Assembly: GCA_001579985.1 (NCBI GenBank)
Contig: LRSR01007708.1
Span: 1 to 31,628, forward strand
DNA length: 31,628 bases
From: Hypsibius dujardini
Lineage: Eukaryota; Tardigrada; Eutardigrada; Parachela; Hypsibiidae
Reading direction: 5' to 3'
Shown here: one piece after another, positions 21,659 through 31,339 of the stretch
How positions within the stretch are numbered: the stretch's first letter is position 1
Layout of the letters: each line of letters begins with the position of its first letter
Position numbers and translations under genes: made by a program
Notes under the pieces: generated by a model
What the model was told of the DNA's origin: nothing
Database searches by the model: none
What the model saw: only the letters and a program-made list of their open reading frames with translations

Positions 21659-22390
21659 CCTTAAATGCAGACATACAGTAGATATACACAATGAGGTCTC
21701 GAACTCAAGAGGTGTCGTTTTTTTCTTACCCAGACCCACACTATTCTGTATTCTACTAGCAGTAGTGATGTTTTTCGCTAACCGAAACTACCTTTGAGGC
21801 ATTGGCAGTAGTGTTGATAAGGATTACCAGTATTTCCACCGACTCTTTCCTTCAACACAGAAGGGGATCTGTCGTTAAAGATAATAGAAATATATGTAAG
21901 TTGACTAGTCCCCTCCCCCGCTAGCAATATGCCAACATAAAATAATTCTATAATTAATAAAAATGTAATCCTCTAATTACAACTCATGCCTGTAAAGCAA
22001 ACTAAAAGTCGTTTTAGACAAAGAAGGAACACATGCGTGAAGCTAATAAGCTGTAAAATGATTGGCCCAAGTAAAATTACTTAAATGCATCAAAGTAAAA
22101 ATTGGATTTGTATCCCTTTATCGAATTTTGTTTAGCCGGTATTCGTTTCCTCTCACTGCGCGGTGCGATGCAAGAATTAAGGATTGTAAATTTTTAAAAA
22201 AAATGTTGCTCTAATTATTTCGATAAAACACACCATGCGTTGGCCCATGAGAATTTGACCGTCGAATTTCGAACCGGAAATCTAAACTATGGTAACCGCC
22301 GATCGATAATTAAGCATCGTGTTAAATATTGTTTTGATTGTTCCGATTTGTTTTTGCTTACTTATGAGGCAACATTCCGGTGAGAAAAAA
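21659..22390. other. Intergenic, nothing recognised
   Basis: AT-rich sequence without a convincing reading frame, RNA gene or repeat structure. Confidence 0.5.
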
Positions 22391-22394
22391 GCCT

Positions 22395-22960
22395 AAAGTG
22401 GGGTGGGGTTATTCTGTCATGATAATCCTGTGGTCGCTCCCAAAGCTCATAATAATAGCACACCCACGCAAAAGACCGGACGAGAGGCCTTGCCCATTTT
22501 TTCTCTGTTGACCCTCGATCCGATTACACAAAAGCACTTTTTGGGGGTAAAAATATACTACAATCGGTATGCATACGCCACCGGTCAGCTCATTCAAACC
22601 CCCGAGCTCATTTGTTCCAGAGTAGACGTACAGTGCAAACTAACCACAGGCCAACCTCTTTGATGAAGGGAGAGGGCAATTTCGGATCTCTGGACCTGTT
22701 AATCCCCAAGTGCTATTAGGGGGCGATTTGAAGAGAGTGTGTAATCTTTGCCTTCTACACCTTCTCTTTCTCTCTCTCTCTCTGCATTTAAGGTCAGGGT
22801 AATAATGAGAAATTAGACTAATGAGCAAAGCTGCGGGTGCACACGCACAATTAAGTGCTCCTCCTGGTCCTCTGTTGCGAAGAAAAAAATGAGCAATCTG
22901 TTGCCTGTAGTCCTCCTCCTTCTGGACACTTTCGTCCACCTGTCCAACCGCAGACTTTTC
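22395..22960. other. Complex, non-repetitive island with (CT)n run
   Basis: GC-richer DNA with cores resembling POU (TATGCATAC near 22568), nuclear-receptor half site (AAGGTCAGGG near 22790), homeodomain (AATTAGACTAATGAG near 22811) and NK2 (CAATTAAGTG near 22849). It includes a (CT)n microsatellite at 22767-22783. It is a candidate cis-regulatory module of the bZIP gene. Confidence 0.3.
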
Positions 22961-23155
22961 TGTACACAGACTATAAGTACATATAGCTAGGTAGCTTTCC
23001 GAAAAAGAGAGGGCAGCGAAATTTGTTCCGCCTGAAATATTATATTACAGTATATATTCCAAGAGTGTATCTACTGTTCAAAAACTGTAGAACAAATAAT
23101 CTGTCTAACCGGTGATGATTTTCAACTTCCTCACTCCAAATCTAATTGCTGTGTA

Positions 23156-23719
23156 TTTTTTTAATAGTACTGTATTTATGATAACTTTCGATATATATAT
23201 TCTCGGTGTAATTTCAAGAAATTTTTTGGGCGTAATTATAAAGTTGGGAAAACATTAGAAGATTCCACTTGCTGTGATTTTCACTGCAAAAATGCTCTTT
23301 TTCGGAAAAACTTTTACCAATCATATTATTGATGCTATTTCAATCAAAATTCAATTTGAAATTGATTGGCATCAGTTGAATTTTTTTTGGAAGTTAGGGG
23401 ACGAAGCTATTATTCGATATTGAAACAAGCTGAGGATTATTGAGTGCACTTACAGGACCTGATTATAATCTCGCCCCCTGATATGGAAAAACAATTCGGC
23501 TGATGCCAATCGATTTCAAATTGAATTTGAATTTGAATAGCGTCCAAAAATGTTTGTAAAATCATTTGTGAAAATAGCATTTATACAGTTAAAATCAAAG
23601 CAAGTGGAAGGAATCTTTCATTGTTTTCCCAACTTTAAATTACGCCAAAACAAGTTCTTGGAACTACACCGAGATTATGTACACCAAACATTATTATAAA
23701 TACAGTACTATTGAAAAAC
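23156..23719. mobile_element. Fold-back element, about 560 bp, family also at window end
   Basis: Long imperfect arms, roughly 23156-23395 and 23460-23719, pair from end to centre. Shared blocks include AATAGTACTGTATTTAT at the outer edge, CTCGGTGTA, AAGTTGGGAAAAC, TTCCACTTGCT, and GATTGGCATCAG near the centre. There is no coding capacity. Positions 31340-31628 carry the same inner and outer blocks, so this is a multicopy family. Confidence 0.75.
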
Positions 23720-24600
23720 AATAGCGAATAGATTCTGGGTGTGGACGTTGAACATGATCCCTGGTAAGACCATTGGCAACTGATTTTTTGGAATTGGATT
23801 AGGTCATTTTAATTGACCACAGTAGAGCAAATTCGTAACCTGCCGGACGTCGTAAAACATGTCGTGCAAATTGATTTTCTCTTAAAAATTATGTCGGTCT
23901 ACGACCCTCTCATTCTTTCGGAATCCTAGTTCCATACGGTACACTAGATGACTGGTGAGCCAATTATCACCTTCCCTGTCCCGTACAGCGCACTCTGTTC
24001 AGGACCCAGACCACGCTAATAATTTTGTTAACTTATCAGTTGGAAGGGACATGCAAGGATACGTAGGATTTAGTTAAAATATTTCAATAAATATATATAT
24101 CCTAAATGATTTATACCCAGGTGATGACCAACATCTCTACTAGATCAAGCTCAAATCAAAACACGTCGTTTGCGAAATCAGTTCAAAGACCTCTCGCCCA
24201 AAATGCCAAATATTTCGCCAGCTGGATCGCACGCGTCCAGAAGTCACTTGCACATTCTCTCCCAACTGGTGGGACAGTACAGCACCAAGCTCTCCAGTAG
24301 CGCACCAGACAGACAGCACTCCAAGCTGCCATCTACGTATACAGGCAACCAGGCAGGAGCAAACTCCACATTCAGACAGACACCCGAGCCTGATCCGGTT
24401 AATGACTAATTAACCAAATCCCCATCAGCCGCAGCAGCGTACAACGGGCGTCTAGCTATTATTCTGATTCAGACAGACAGACAGACAATGCAAATTAACC
24501 CAAAAAGCATATGCAGCTCCAGCATATAGACAAAACCAGCGAATCGATATTGCGTTCGAACAGCACGCGCAAAAATCACCACCAGCTGTCTGTGTATGTG
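23720..24600. other. Upstream flank of the bZIP gene
   Basis: No gene. AT-rich to about 24100, then GC-richer sequence leading into the promoter. Short AGACAGAC runs occur at 24310 and 24472-24487. Confidence 0.5.
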
Positions 24601-24611
24601 TGGTACTCGGC

Positions 24612-24640
24612 TGCCATTGGTCCAATCCGCGGGGCGGATC
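24612..24640 (+). promoter_or_regulatory. CCAAT and GC-box promoter elements upstream of the bZIP gene
   Basis: ATTGG at 24616-24620, CCAAT at 24622-24626 and GGGGCGG at 24631-24637 cluster at the front of a GC-rich stretch about 510 bp before the bZIP start codon. This suggests a TATA-less, CpG-type start near 24680-24720 and a long 5' UTR. Confidence 0.45.
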
Positions 24641-25149
24641 GAACGCGCCGCCGTTTTATTTGCTTGATCTCTTTCCGTCAAGTCTCTCTATCCGTGCGCG
24701 CGTATTGAACGGTCGTTCTCGTTGATCCCAAAATTGTTTCGCGAATTGTTTCTCTCCCCCGGTGTGTCGTGTCCTCTCGTCGTCGAGAGCGTTTTTTTCT
24801 CTCTTCGTTTTTAGCCCCAGTCATTAGGCTTTCCTGTACACCGGTGTACATACATCCAAGAACAGACCGACAACAGACCGACACGTCCGGTAGTTGCCAT
24901 AATTGTCTACTCAATTTATCTCATTTTCTCTTTCCTTCGACATATTTTTCCTTTGAGATCTTCGGAGAGGGTGGAAAAAATAATTGTCCCGCACAGACAC
25001 GTCACTTTTTAGCTCGTTGCTATTACGACAGAGTGGTCGTTTCCATTAACTGCGTGCCTTTTTTCTCTCTGGACATCGGTCAGTCTCAACTTTTCGGTCT
25101 TCCAGTCGTCTCAGGACTGCTTTTGAAGGAACCTCTTGGAAGAATTTGT

Positions 25150-28100
25150 ATGGCTCACCACCAGCAGGATAACCAGTCCTTTGGCAGCTTCAAGATGGAA
25201 CTTAACAACGGGAGTACGCCCTCTTTGGGTAAGTGTTGCTGCGTGGTCAGGGTGTAGTTGACGTTTTACCTGCAGGCCGAATCTTTATAACAGAAACCAA
25301 CAATGGAATAAAGAAAAAATTCTTTAATACTTCAATAGTATTATTACTTTATAATAATTTGTTACTAATAATATATTAATAATAATAATAACAGTTCTAA
25401 TAAAATTAATACTGTTTTTATACTTTATTCAATAATAATTATTTTCGTACTTTCTTACTTTTAATAGTTTTGATACAAATACGTTTGTAGAGATAACTTT
25501 TATTGCACTGCGCACATTTCAACAATTGGGTCTCCCTGACACTTTTTTTTTAAGGCAACTGTTAGTGGACGTACTTGTACTTGCAATTGAAAGCATGCTG
25601 AATTGGCTGTGTTTTTTATCCCGGTTTGGTCTGTTCCAATCGAATGACAGTGTTTGCTGCTTGGATTGCTTCACAAACCACACACAAAGCATAATGCGTT
25701 TTCTGTTAAAAAATACAGATACACATGTAGTTTCTCAAACATTTTTGCACTAGTAAGTCTATTATATATCTCAAAATTCATTGATGGCTGTGTACTAGTA
25801 TCCCGGCTGCACTGCAATGAGTAGTGCATGTTAGCATACATATGTGACTTTCTTGCTTGGTACTTCATATAACCATACTGCACACAATGGCATTCAAAAC
25901 ATTTTTACACATTTCTATGCCGAATCCAATTGATTTCAAATGAAACGCGAGTGGAATTACTTTACACTTCTTATTTATTCCAATACTCAACAATAAGGCT
26001 ATAATTATTCCCGAGGATATTTAGCTATAAAGACAGATTATAAATTGCAGGCGTTTTTGCAACCTTTGAGAAATATATTCATACCCCTGAAAAACGAGAA
26101 CGCTCTACAGAAAGACTCCTATTAACCCATTTCGTCTGAATTTGATTTCCGCTCGCTCACCAGAAATCTCGGCTGTTTTCTACGGATATTTCGCACGATC
26201 GCATTTCTTTAGCGTGCTGCGTTATTCGTGAAAAAACTATGCCCAAAAGGGACCTCGATCAAACCCTTCTCCACGTTGCCCACATCGAAAAAATGTCTCG
26301 TCCGTTGACCAGTCGTCTTGTCGTTTGTGCATAGTGTCTAGCATACACATTGTTTAGCATACATATCTTGCGGTCCTTCCGCCGGTCATGGTTAACGGAC
26401 ACCACACACACAAATAAACAAAAAAGCCGCCGTATCAAGTCCTCCATCAAGCAACAGACACATGTGCCTCTCTCTTCTCAATCCTTTGCCACGTCCGTCC
26501 GCGGACGCGTCTGTTGATCATGATCTTTTCCACGCTGCTACGACCAGGGCCCATTAAAAAAGACGGCCCACTAGCCGGAACCACGGTTAAAACAGCAGCA
26601 GCCATCGGAGACCCAGCAGAGCCATACAGAGCACGCCGATATCAACAGACAACTCACACAGCAGCTGAGATGGTGGTCGGTGTTAACGAGCTCGTCATCG
26701 TCGTCGTGTGAGAGGATCGGAGACGCGGGGCAACGGACGAGAATGTTGGCATAGTTTAAAGCGCGTCTCTCACGAGCGCCTTTTGCTCCAGCGGCGACCC
26801 ACTGCCGGCGTGTGTCTGTGTCTGTGCTGGTCTTGTTTAGACAACGTCATTGGATTTAAATACAATATTAAATGAGTTAAAATTCACCGGCAAATTTTAT
26901 CTAAATTTAAAACTTAATTCATTTAAAATATGAAGCCGCATTTTCAGCATTTAAAATAAGAATTTGAATAAGATATTCTAATATTTTAAGTAAATTTAGT
27001 GATTTTAAATTAAAATATGCTTTAAAGATCCATTTCCTTCTTTTGACTTTAAATAAAATAAAAACATATTTTAATTAAAATTAACAGCCAGCTTTTTAGA
27101 TAATAAAATATTTTTTAAATATATTTAAACAACTGTATTCTTTATACTCACTTTAAGCCAGTAAGGTTCTCCGACTGTCTGCTCTGTTGGGTTTCCGGGT
27201 GAAAAGTGCATCAGGTAGGTGGCGTCTTAACTGTTCGCGAATGTCTTCATGTCCGCCGTTGCATAATTTGTTTTTGCTGCTGCTTGTCCGTCCGTTTTCC
27301 GGGTTCTGTTTGTGAGTGTGTGATGTCGTGTTATGAGTGAAGGAAAGCCGTGCGCGCTGTCTCGCTCCTGTAGTCGTTTGTGATGGAGAGTGTTCATTGT
27401 AAATGGAAACTTTCTGCTGGGCATTGACTTTGATGATGTAAATTGTTGATCGGTTCAGTTTACAATGAAGATTTATAGTCGCGAACTTCGGAAAGAAGTT
27501 TGGTTTAATGGGGCGAATAAAAATGTAGCAATTTTGGGGAAGACTCCTGAAGGGTACATGGCTAATAACCACCAAAAATTTTACATTAGCAAAACAATTT
27601 TCTATCTAAATTTTCCGATTAAAGAAAGCAGAAAGAAGAGTTGGTTGAAATATTATTGTTAAATTGCAGGCAGTGCGGAGGAGGACTCGATGACCGGATC
27701 CGACAACTCCGGTAGTAACAACAGCCTCTTGGACTACCAGGGCTCTTCGCACCCCGCCCTCAACGGCAGCGTCATCCTCGGCGAGTACAACCTCCAGACG
27801 GGGAGTTTCATGGACACGAAATCATCATCCTTCCGTCGAATGAACGAGAAACGAATGGACATCAGAGGAGGATACGGTGGACAGCACGGCAATGTCATTT
27901 ACGAAAATCTCAACGGCTTCAATAGCTTCACATCCGATTCTTTCCTCGAAGGTAAAGAAGGACAAACAGGCAGGCAAGCAGGCACACAGGTAGACGGTAG
28001 GCAGGCAGGTAGACAGACAGACAGACAGGCTGGCTGGAAAAACAGACAAACAGACAGCCAGAGAGCCACATATTTTTTAAAGAAAGATGAACTAACTGTT

Positions 28101-28659
28101 GAATTGGGATAAAAATATGAACACAAGATAACCACATATATAGCCTTAACTTCAGCAACAAAAATAGAGCAATACAAATTGAGTTAATGCCGGCATTACT
28201 ACCTTTTACACTCAAGTTAAAAATCAAACTGAAAATCTTCCTTGCATTTATTCTACATTTTATTCTCCAGGGAATCCACAACTTCTAATTAGGGCCATCA
28301 GCTCGGTTAGCAACAGCCACGCCTCCCGGCGTCCACGCAGCGAGAAAAAACCCATTCCGGCGGAGAAGAAGGACGGCAAGTACTTTGAACGACGGAAACG
28401 GAACAACCACGCGGCGAAAAAGTCCCGCGACTACCGCAAACAACGCGAGGACGAGGTAGCGATGCGGGCCAACCAACTGGAGAAAGACAACGCCATCCTC
28501 AAGGCGCAGCTGCACACCCTCCGGGAGGAGGCCACATCGCTCCAGCAGATGCTGATGCAGCGGCAACTCCAGCGACAGCAGCAGCAGCAACAGGCCACGG
28601 CCAATTTTAACCGCTTCTCTTCCTTCGCCCACGGCGGCGGCGGCCACATTTCCGTCTAA
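25150..28659 (+). CDS. PAR/CES-2-type basic leucine zipper transcription factor, three coding exons
   Basis: Nuclear DNA-binding protein of 249 residues. Exons 25150-25228, 27670-27951 and 28271-28659 join at GT-AG sites, all phase 1. Residues 1-150 are Ser/Asn/Gly-rich without a known domain. Residues 153-180 form the basic region: KDGKYFERRKRNNHAAKKSR then DYRKQRED, with the invariant N165-N166, A168-A169, S172-R173. This is the signature of the HLF/DBP/TEF, CES-2 and Giant/Pdp1 group; the usual SRDAR is SRDYR here. The zipper has leucines at 190, 197, 204 and 211, followed by a Gln-rich stretch (212-228) and a Gly/His-rich end. The family controls developmental, apoptotic or circadian programmes; which of these applies here is unknown. 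Intron 1 is 2441 bp and could hold an alternative first exon. The start was chosen as the first in-frame ATG in the exon. The upstream desert suggests extensive regulation. Confidence 0.92.
25325..25445. repeat. AAT/TAA-rich low-complexity tract in bZIP intron 1
   Basis: Interrupted TAATAATAATAA and related units. Confidence 0.8.
26130..26830. other. GC-richer block in bZIP intron 1
   Basis: This part of the 2.4 kb intron has markedly higher GC and CpG-containing stretches (for example near 26490-26510 and 26700-26800) than the AT-rich DNA on both sides. It could be an alternative promoter with first exon, or an intronic enhancer. No frame joins in phase to exon 2 with confidence. Confidence 0.3.
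26840..27140. repeat. AT-rich TTTAAA-dense tract in bZIP intron 1
   Basis: Many TTTAAAT and ATTTTAA units give local self-complementarity. It may be a decayed fold-back element. Confidence 0.45.
27955..28070. repeat. ACAG/GGCA tetranucleotide tract in bZIP intron 2
   Basis: AGGCAGGCAAGCAGGC, GGTAGACAGACAGACAGAC and similar units begin about 8 bp after the donor GTAAAG at 27952 and extend about 110 bp. Confidence 0.9.
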
Positions 28660-28696
28660 ATTACATGTATATTTAAATCTCTCTCTATCTCTCCAT

Positions 28697-28715
28697 ATTA
28701 AATCCGGATATTAAA
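28697..28715 (+). other. Candidate poly(A) signals of the bZIP gene
   Basis: Two ATTAAA hexamers (28697-28702 and 28710-28715) lie 38 and 51 bases past the stop codon. ATTAAA is the common variant of AATAAA. Confidence 0.4.
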
Positions 28716-28719
28716 TCGC

Positions 28720-29428
28720 CTTCCGCTGCACTTCTTCAAATCCGTCAGCAAAGTTTTTTCGTGGCTTGTCATACGTCGTTATTTGGAGATGGACAGTTGA
28801 CGAGGTGGTCTCCTGTGTCAGGGTTTCTCACTTTTTTTCGGCGTGTGTGCTTTGTGTACAAAATACGGCTTAAGTTACGGGTATATCTATTTTTTAATTT
28901 CATTTTCTCTTGCTTCAGGAATTCAAACTGTTGTTTTGTCCATCGGAACTTTTATGTTTTGCAGATGTGTCTTAGCATTATTCCTGTTCATCAGATTAAA
29001 AAGAGGAAAATCTGGGGAAGAAGAAAAAAGAAAATTGGTTTCCTCCTAATTCAAACCATTCGTTGCTCGCATTTCTGACCACTGCTCAGTTTTTATCGCA
29101 CCGGACATCGAAATCTTTTGAGGTGAAAGCGAGACATATACCTCTATGAGACTGTCTGATACTTGATTTCTGTCTGAATTTATTGACACGTCGTATGCAG
29201 AACTTCGGGATGATTGCATGGACTGTATTCTGGTCTTCGTTCTGCACTTTCGATATAAATGTAAAAAAGGAAATAACTGGACGGTTGGAAAAAGCTCACT
29301 ACATAGTTCGCTGACTATGCAGTGACTTATCTGTTTTCGATTAATTTGCGACAGAGCGCCCCCTGCCACTCGATGGTTCAGTCCAGAATATGGAAAGTCA
29401 AGTGGTCCATTCCAAAGCCCTTCCCTCA
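28720..29428. other. 3' flank of bZIP gene, nothing else recognised
   Basis: It may include further 3' UTR. The short frames here (for example 28761-29078 and 29046-29429 on the minus strand) show no family features. Confidence 0.5.
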
Positions 29429-30100
29429 TAGTTGTAGTTTGGAGCTAGTAGTTGTCCTTAGTAGTTTTGTAGTTGCATTTTCACATGTAGTTTTATTTAG
29501 TAGTTGTGTAGTTGTAATTTCTAATTGTATTTTTTAGTTTATATTGATGTATTTTTTATTAATATTGTGAATGTTATTTTTAAATAATATGGTGAATTCC
29601 CTGAGCACTGAAATTACCAATCAACTTTGCTGAATGGCATTATACGCTATAGTACCGGCACCGCATACGGCTGTGCTGTTAACTCTGTTTTAGCTTTTAG
29701 CTTTTCCGCTTTTAGCTTCTCCACGAGTCTTTCTTCTCAACCACTTTCTAACTGGCTGCTTTTTTAATTTTCGGAGCCCACATTCCCTAGCATCAAAATA
29801 TCTTTTTACATACAATATCAATCATTACTTTTAACGCCCTGATCCGACCATACTGTATAACAATCATTCAACCTGTAATGAGAAACTGTATATTCATAGT
29901 CACCGTGTGATATTAGTTCATAACAATTTTTTAAGAGCCGCGAGAACTAAAATCACAACTATGTAAATACAAATTATAAACAACAATTAGAAAATATAAA
30001 ATAAATACTAATTAAATACTAAATAGAAAACACAACTGAAAATATACAACTAGGGAACTACTAAATACTAAAGATAACTACTGACTACAAACTACAACTA
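29429..30100. mobile_element. ACTACAA-rich fold-back element, about 670 bp
   Basis: The left arm (29429-29560, TAGTTGTAGTTTGG inward) matches the reverse complement of the right arm (about 29945-30100, ending CTACAAACTACAACTA). The arms consist of degenerate TAGTTGTAGT units. The interior is about 385 bp of ordinary AT-rich DNA with no coding capacity. Confidence 0.7.
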
Positions 30101-30315
30101 CAGTGTACCATGTTTTATACAAACCCGTATGCATTTATTTGATGCTATAACGCTTGGTAAGTCGCATGCGTTTTAATTCAGTGCGAGAAAAAAAAATATT
30201 TCTAATATTTAGAGCTACGGCCGACGTCTCTGGCCGTCAAATTTATCCCAGTGTCAGAGAGAAAGTCAAAGGGAGGACATGAGGAGAGCCCACCGCACAT
30301 AACGGAACTTCACTT

Positions 30316-30777
30316 TCAAACACCCATCAGAGGTCCCGGTTCACCTTTCCGTCCCTTCAGGCCCGGCAGTCCCGGCGGACCGTAACAGTCGCAGTCCACC
30401 TCGTCCGCTCTCATAAACCGCTCACCACCCTCATTCGGAAATATGTTGACATTGCTTCTCGGCTCCGCCCTGTTCGAGTCTCCATCTCCGGAAACGCCAC
30501 GATCACCCTTCGGCCCCACTGGTCCCGACATACCCGGGCATTGCTTCAGCCCGTTCGCTCCAGGTGCAGCCCCCTTGTCCGCGGTCGTTATGAGGACCTC
30601 CGCCGCCGCGATTGATCGAGTTGCACCTCGGTCGCCCTTCGGTCCAGGAAGACCGCGAAGACCCTCGGGTCCGCCGCCGTTGGTGCAGCGAGGAAGGCTT
30701 CCCAAGCAGACGGCGACCCATCCCAGCAGCGCAATTATAAGAACATTAAACAATGGAACGGCCGGAAGCACGGCCAT
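30316..30777 (-). CDS. Short collagen-like secreted or membrane-anchored protein
   Basis: 153 residues in one coding exon. Residues 8-26 are hydrophobic and serve as a signal peptide or signal anchor. Three short collagen blocks of about six Gly-X-Y triplets each follow: 36-53 (GLPGPKGDRG), 82-99 (GPVGPKGDRG) and 133-150 (GPPGLPGLKGRKGEPG). They are separated by non-collagen spacers, with cysteines at 31, 80, 129 and 131 that could link chains. The N-terminal anchor plus interrupted Gly-X-Y with flanking Cys recalls ecdysozoan cuticle collagens, but 18 triplets is far fewer than the usual number, so the role is uncertain. It may be a small matrix protein or a shortened gene. Two upstream models are possible: a TATA box at 30864-30855, or a 5' UTR intron from donor GTGAGT (30960) to acceptor CCAG (30781). 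Confidence 0.7.
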   Translation of the reverse strand: MAVLPAVPLFNVLIIALLGWVAVCLGSLPRCTNGGGPEGLRGLPGPKGDRGATRSIAAAEVLITTADKGAAPGANGLKQCPGMSGPVGPKGDRGVSGDGDSNRAEPRSNVNIFPNEGGERFMRADEVDCDCYGPPGLPGLKGRKGEPGPLMGV

Positions 30778-30854
30778 TTTCTGGTACGAAAATTGTGCAG
30801 CACGAAAATATAATTTCTGCCAGCTTTAAATGTAGGAAAAGGGTTGCTGGTGTG

Positions 30855-30864
30855 TATTTATATA
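30855..30864 (-). promoter_or_regulatory. TATA box of the collagen-like gene
   Basis: The minus strand reads TATATAAATA here, about 80 bases before the start codon, predicting transcription from near 30830 and a 5' UTR of about 50 bases. If the 5' UTR intron model is right, this site would be intronic. Confidence 0.5.
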
Positions 30865-30964
30865 CCCTCACCCCGCTTGTCTCTGTTTGTTTACATCGGC
30901 TAATCGTTGGTACGTGGCTTAACCAGAAGCAGAGACGTGAAGTCTCGAGAAATTACTCACCGGA

Positions 30965-31339
30965 TGTGGCGGATTTCCCCGGGTCGCGTTCCCTTTGAGA
31001 AACAGCAACTATAAAAAGATGCGTCCGACTTCCGTTGTTCGTGGTGGAAAGGCGCATCTGCTTCAGCGAGAGAGAGAGGGTCTGTCAACGTTTTTCGCTG
31101 TACCCCGACAGATGGGAATACACAGACACACCAAAGATCGAAGGTCGGTTGCTTTTTCTGTTGCGTTGGAAGTCTACCGAGAAGTTTTGATGCTGAAGGT
31201 AATGTTCGTTTCATTTGATTGGAGATAAGGGAAGATTTTTGAGAAGATGTTTAATCCCGTGTAGGTTCGCAGTACGTGCCTGCTCCCTATGCGCTGGAAG
31301 TTTAGTCTGAAACTGTATTGTAACTGGCAAATTTATTCC
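30965..31339. other. Upstream of collagen-like gene, no clear gene
   Basis: It has a plus-strand TATAAAAAG at 31010-31018 and a minus-strand GTGAGT donor at 30960-30955 preceded by a GC-rich stretch. These could mark the start of a plus-strand gene beyond the window or a non-coding first exon of the collagen-like gene. The overlapping frames (30957-31214 and 30995-31228) look like chance. Confidence 0.35.

Noticed and set aside
24769-25257. 162-codon plus-strand frame overlapping the bZIP first exon in another frame
   Set aside because: It lies mostly in the presumed 5' UTR and runs through the splice donor at 25229; the bZIP frame is the one that splices in phase.
27465-27662. 65-codon plus-strand frame just before bZIP exon 2
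   Set aside because: It terminates before the acceptor at 27669 and its AT-rich codons match intron composition.
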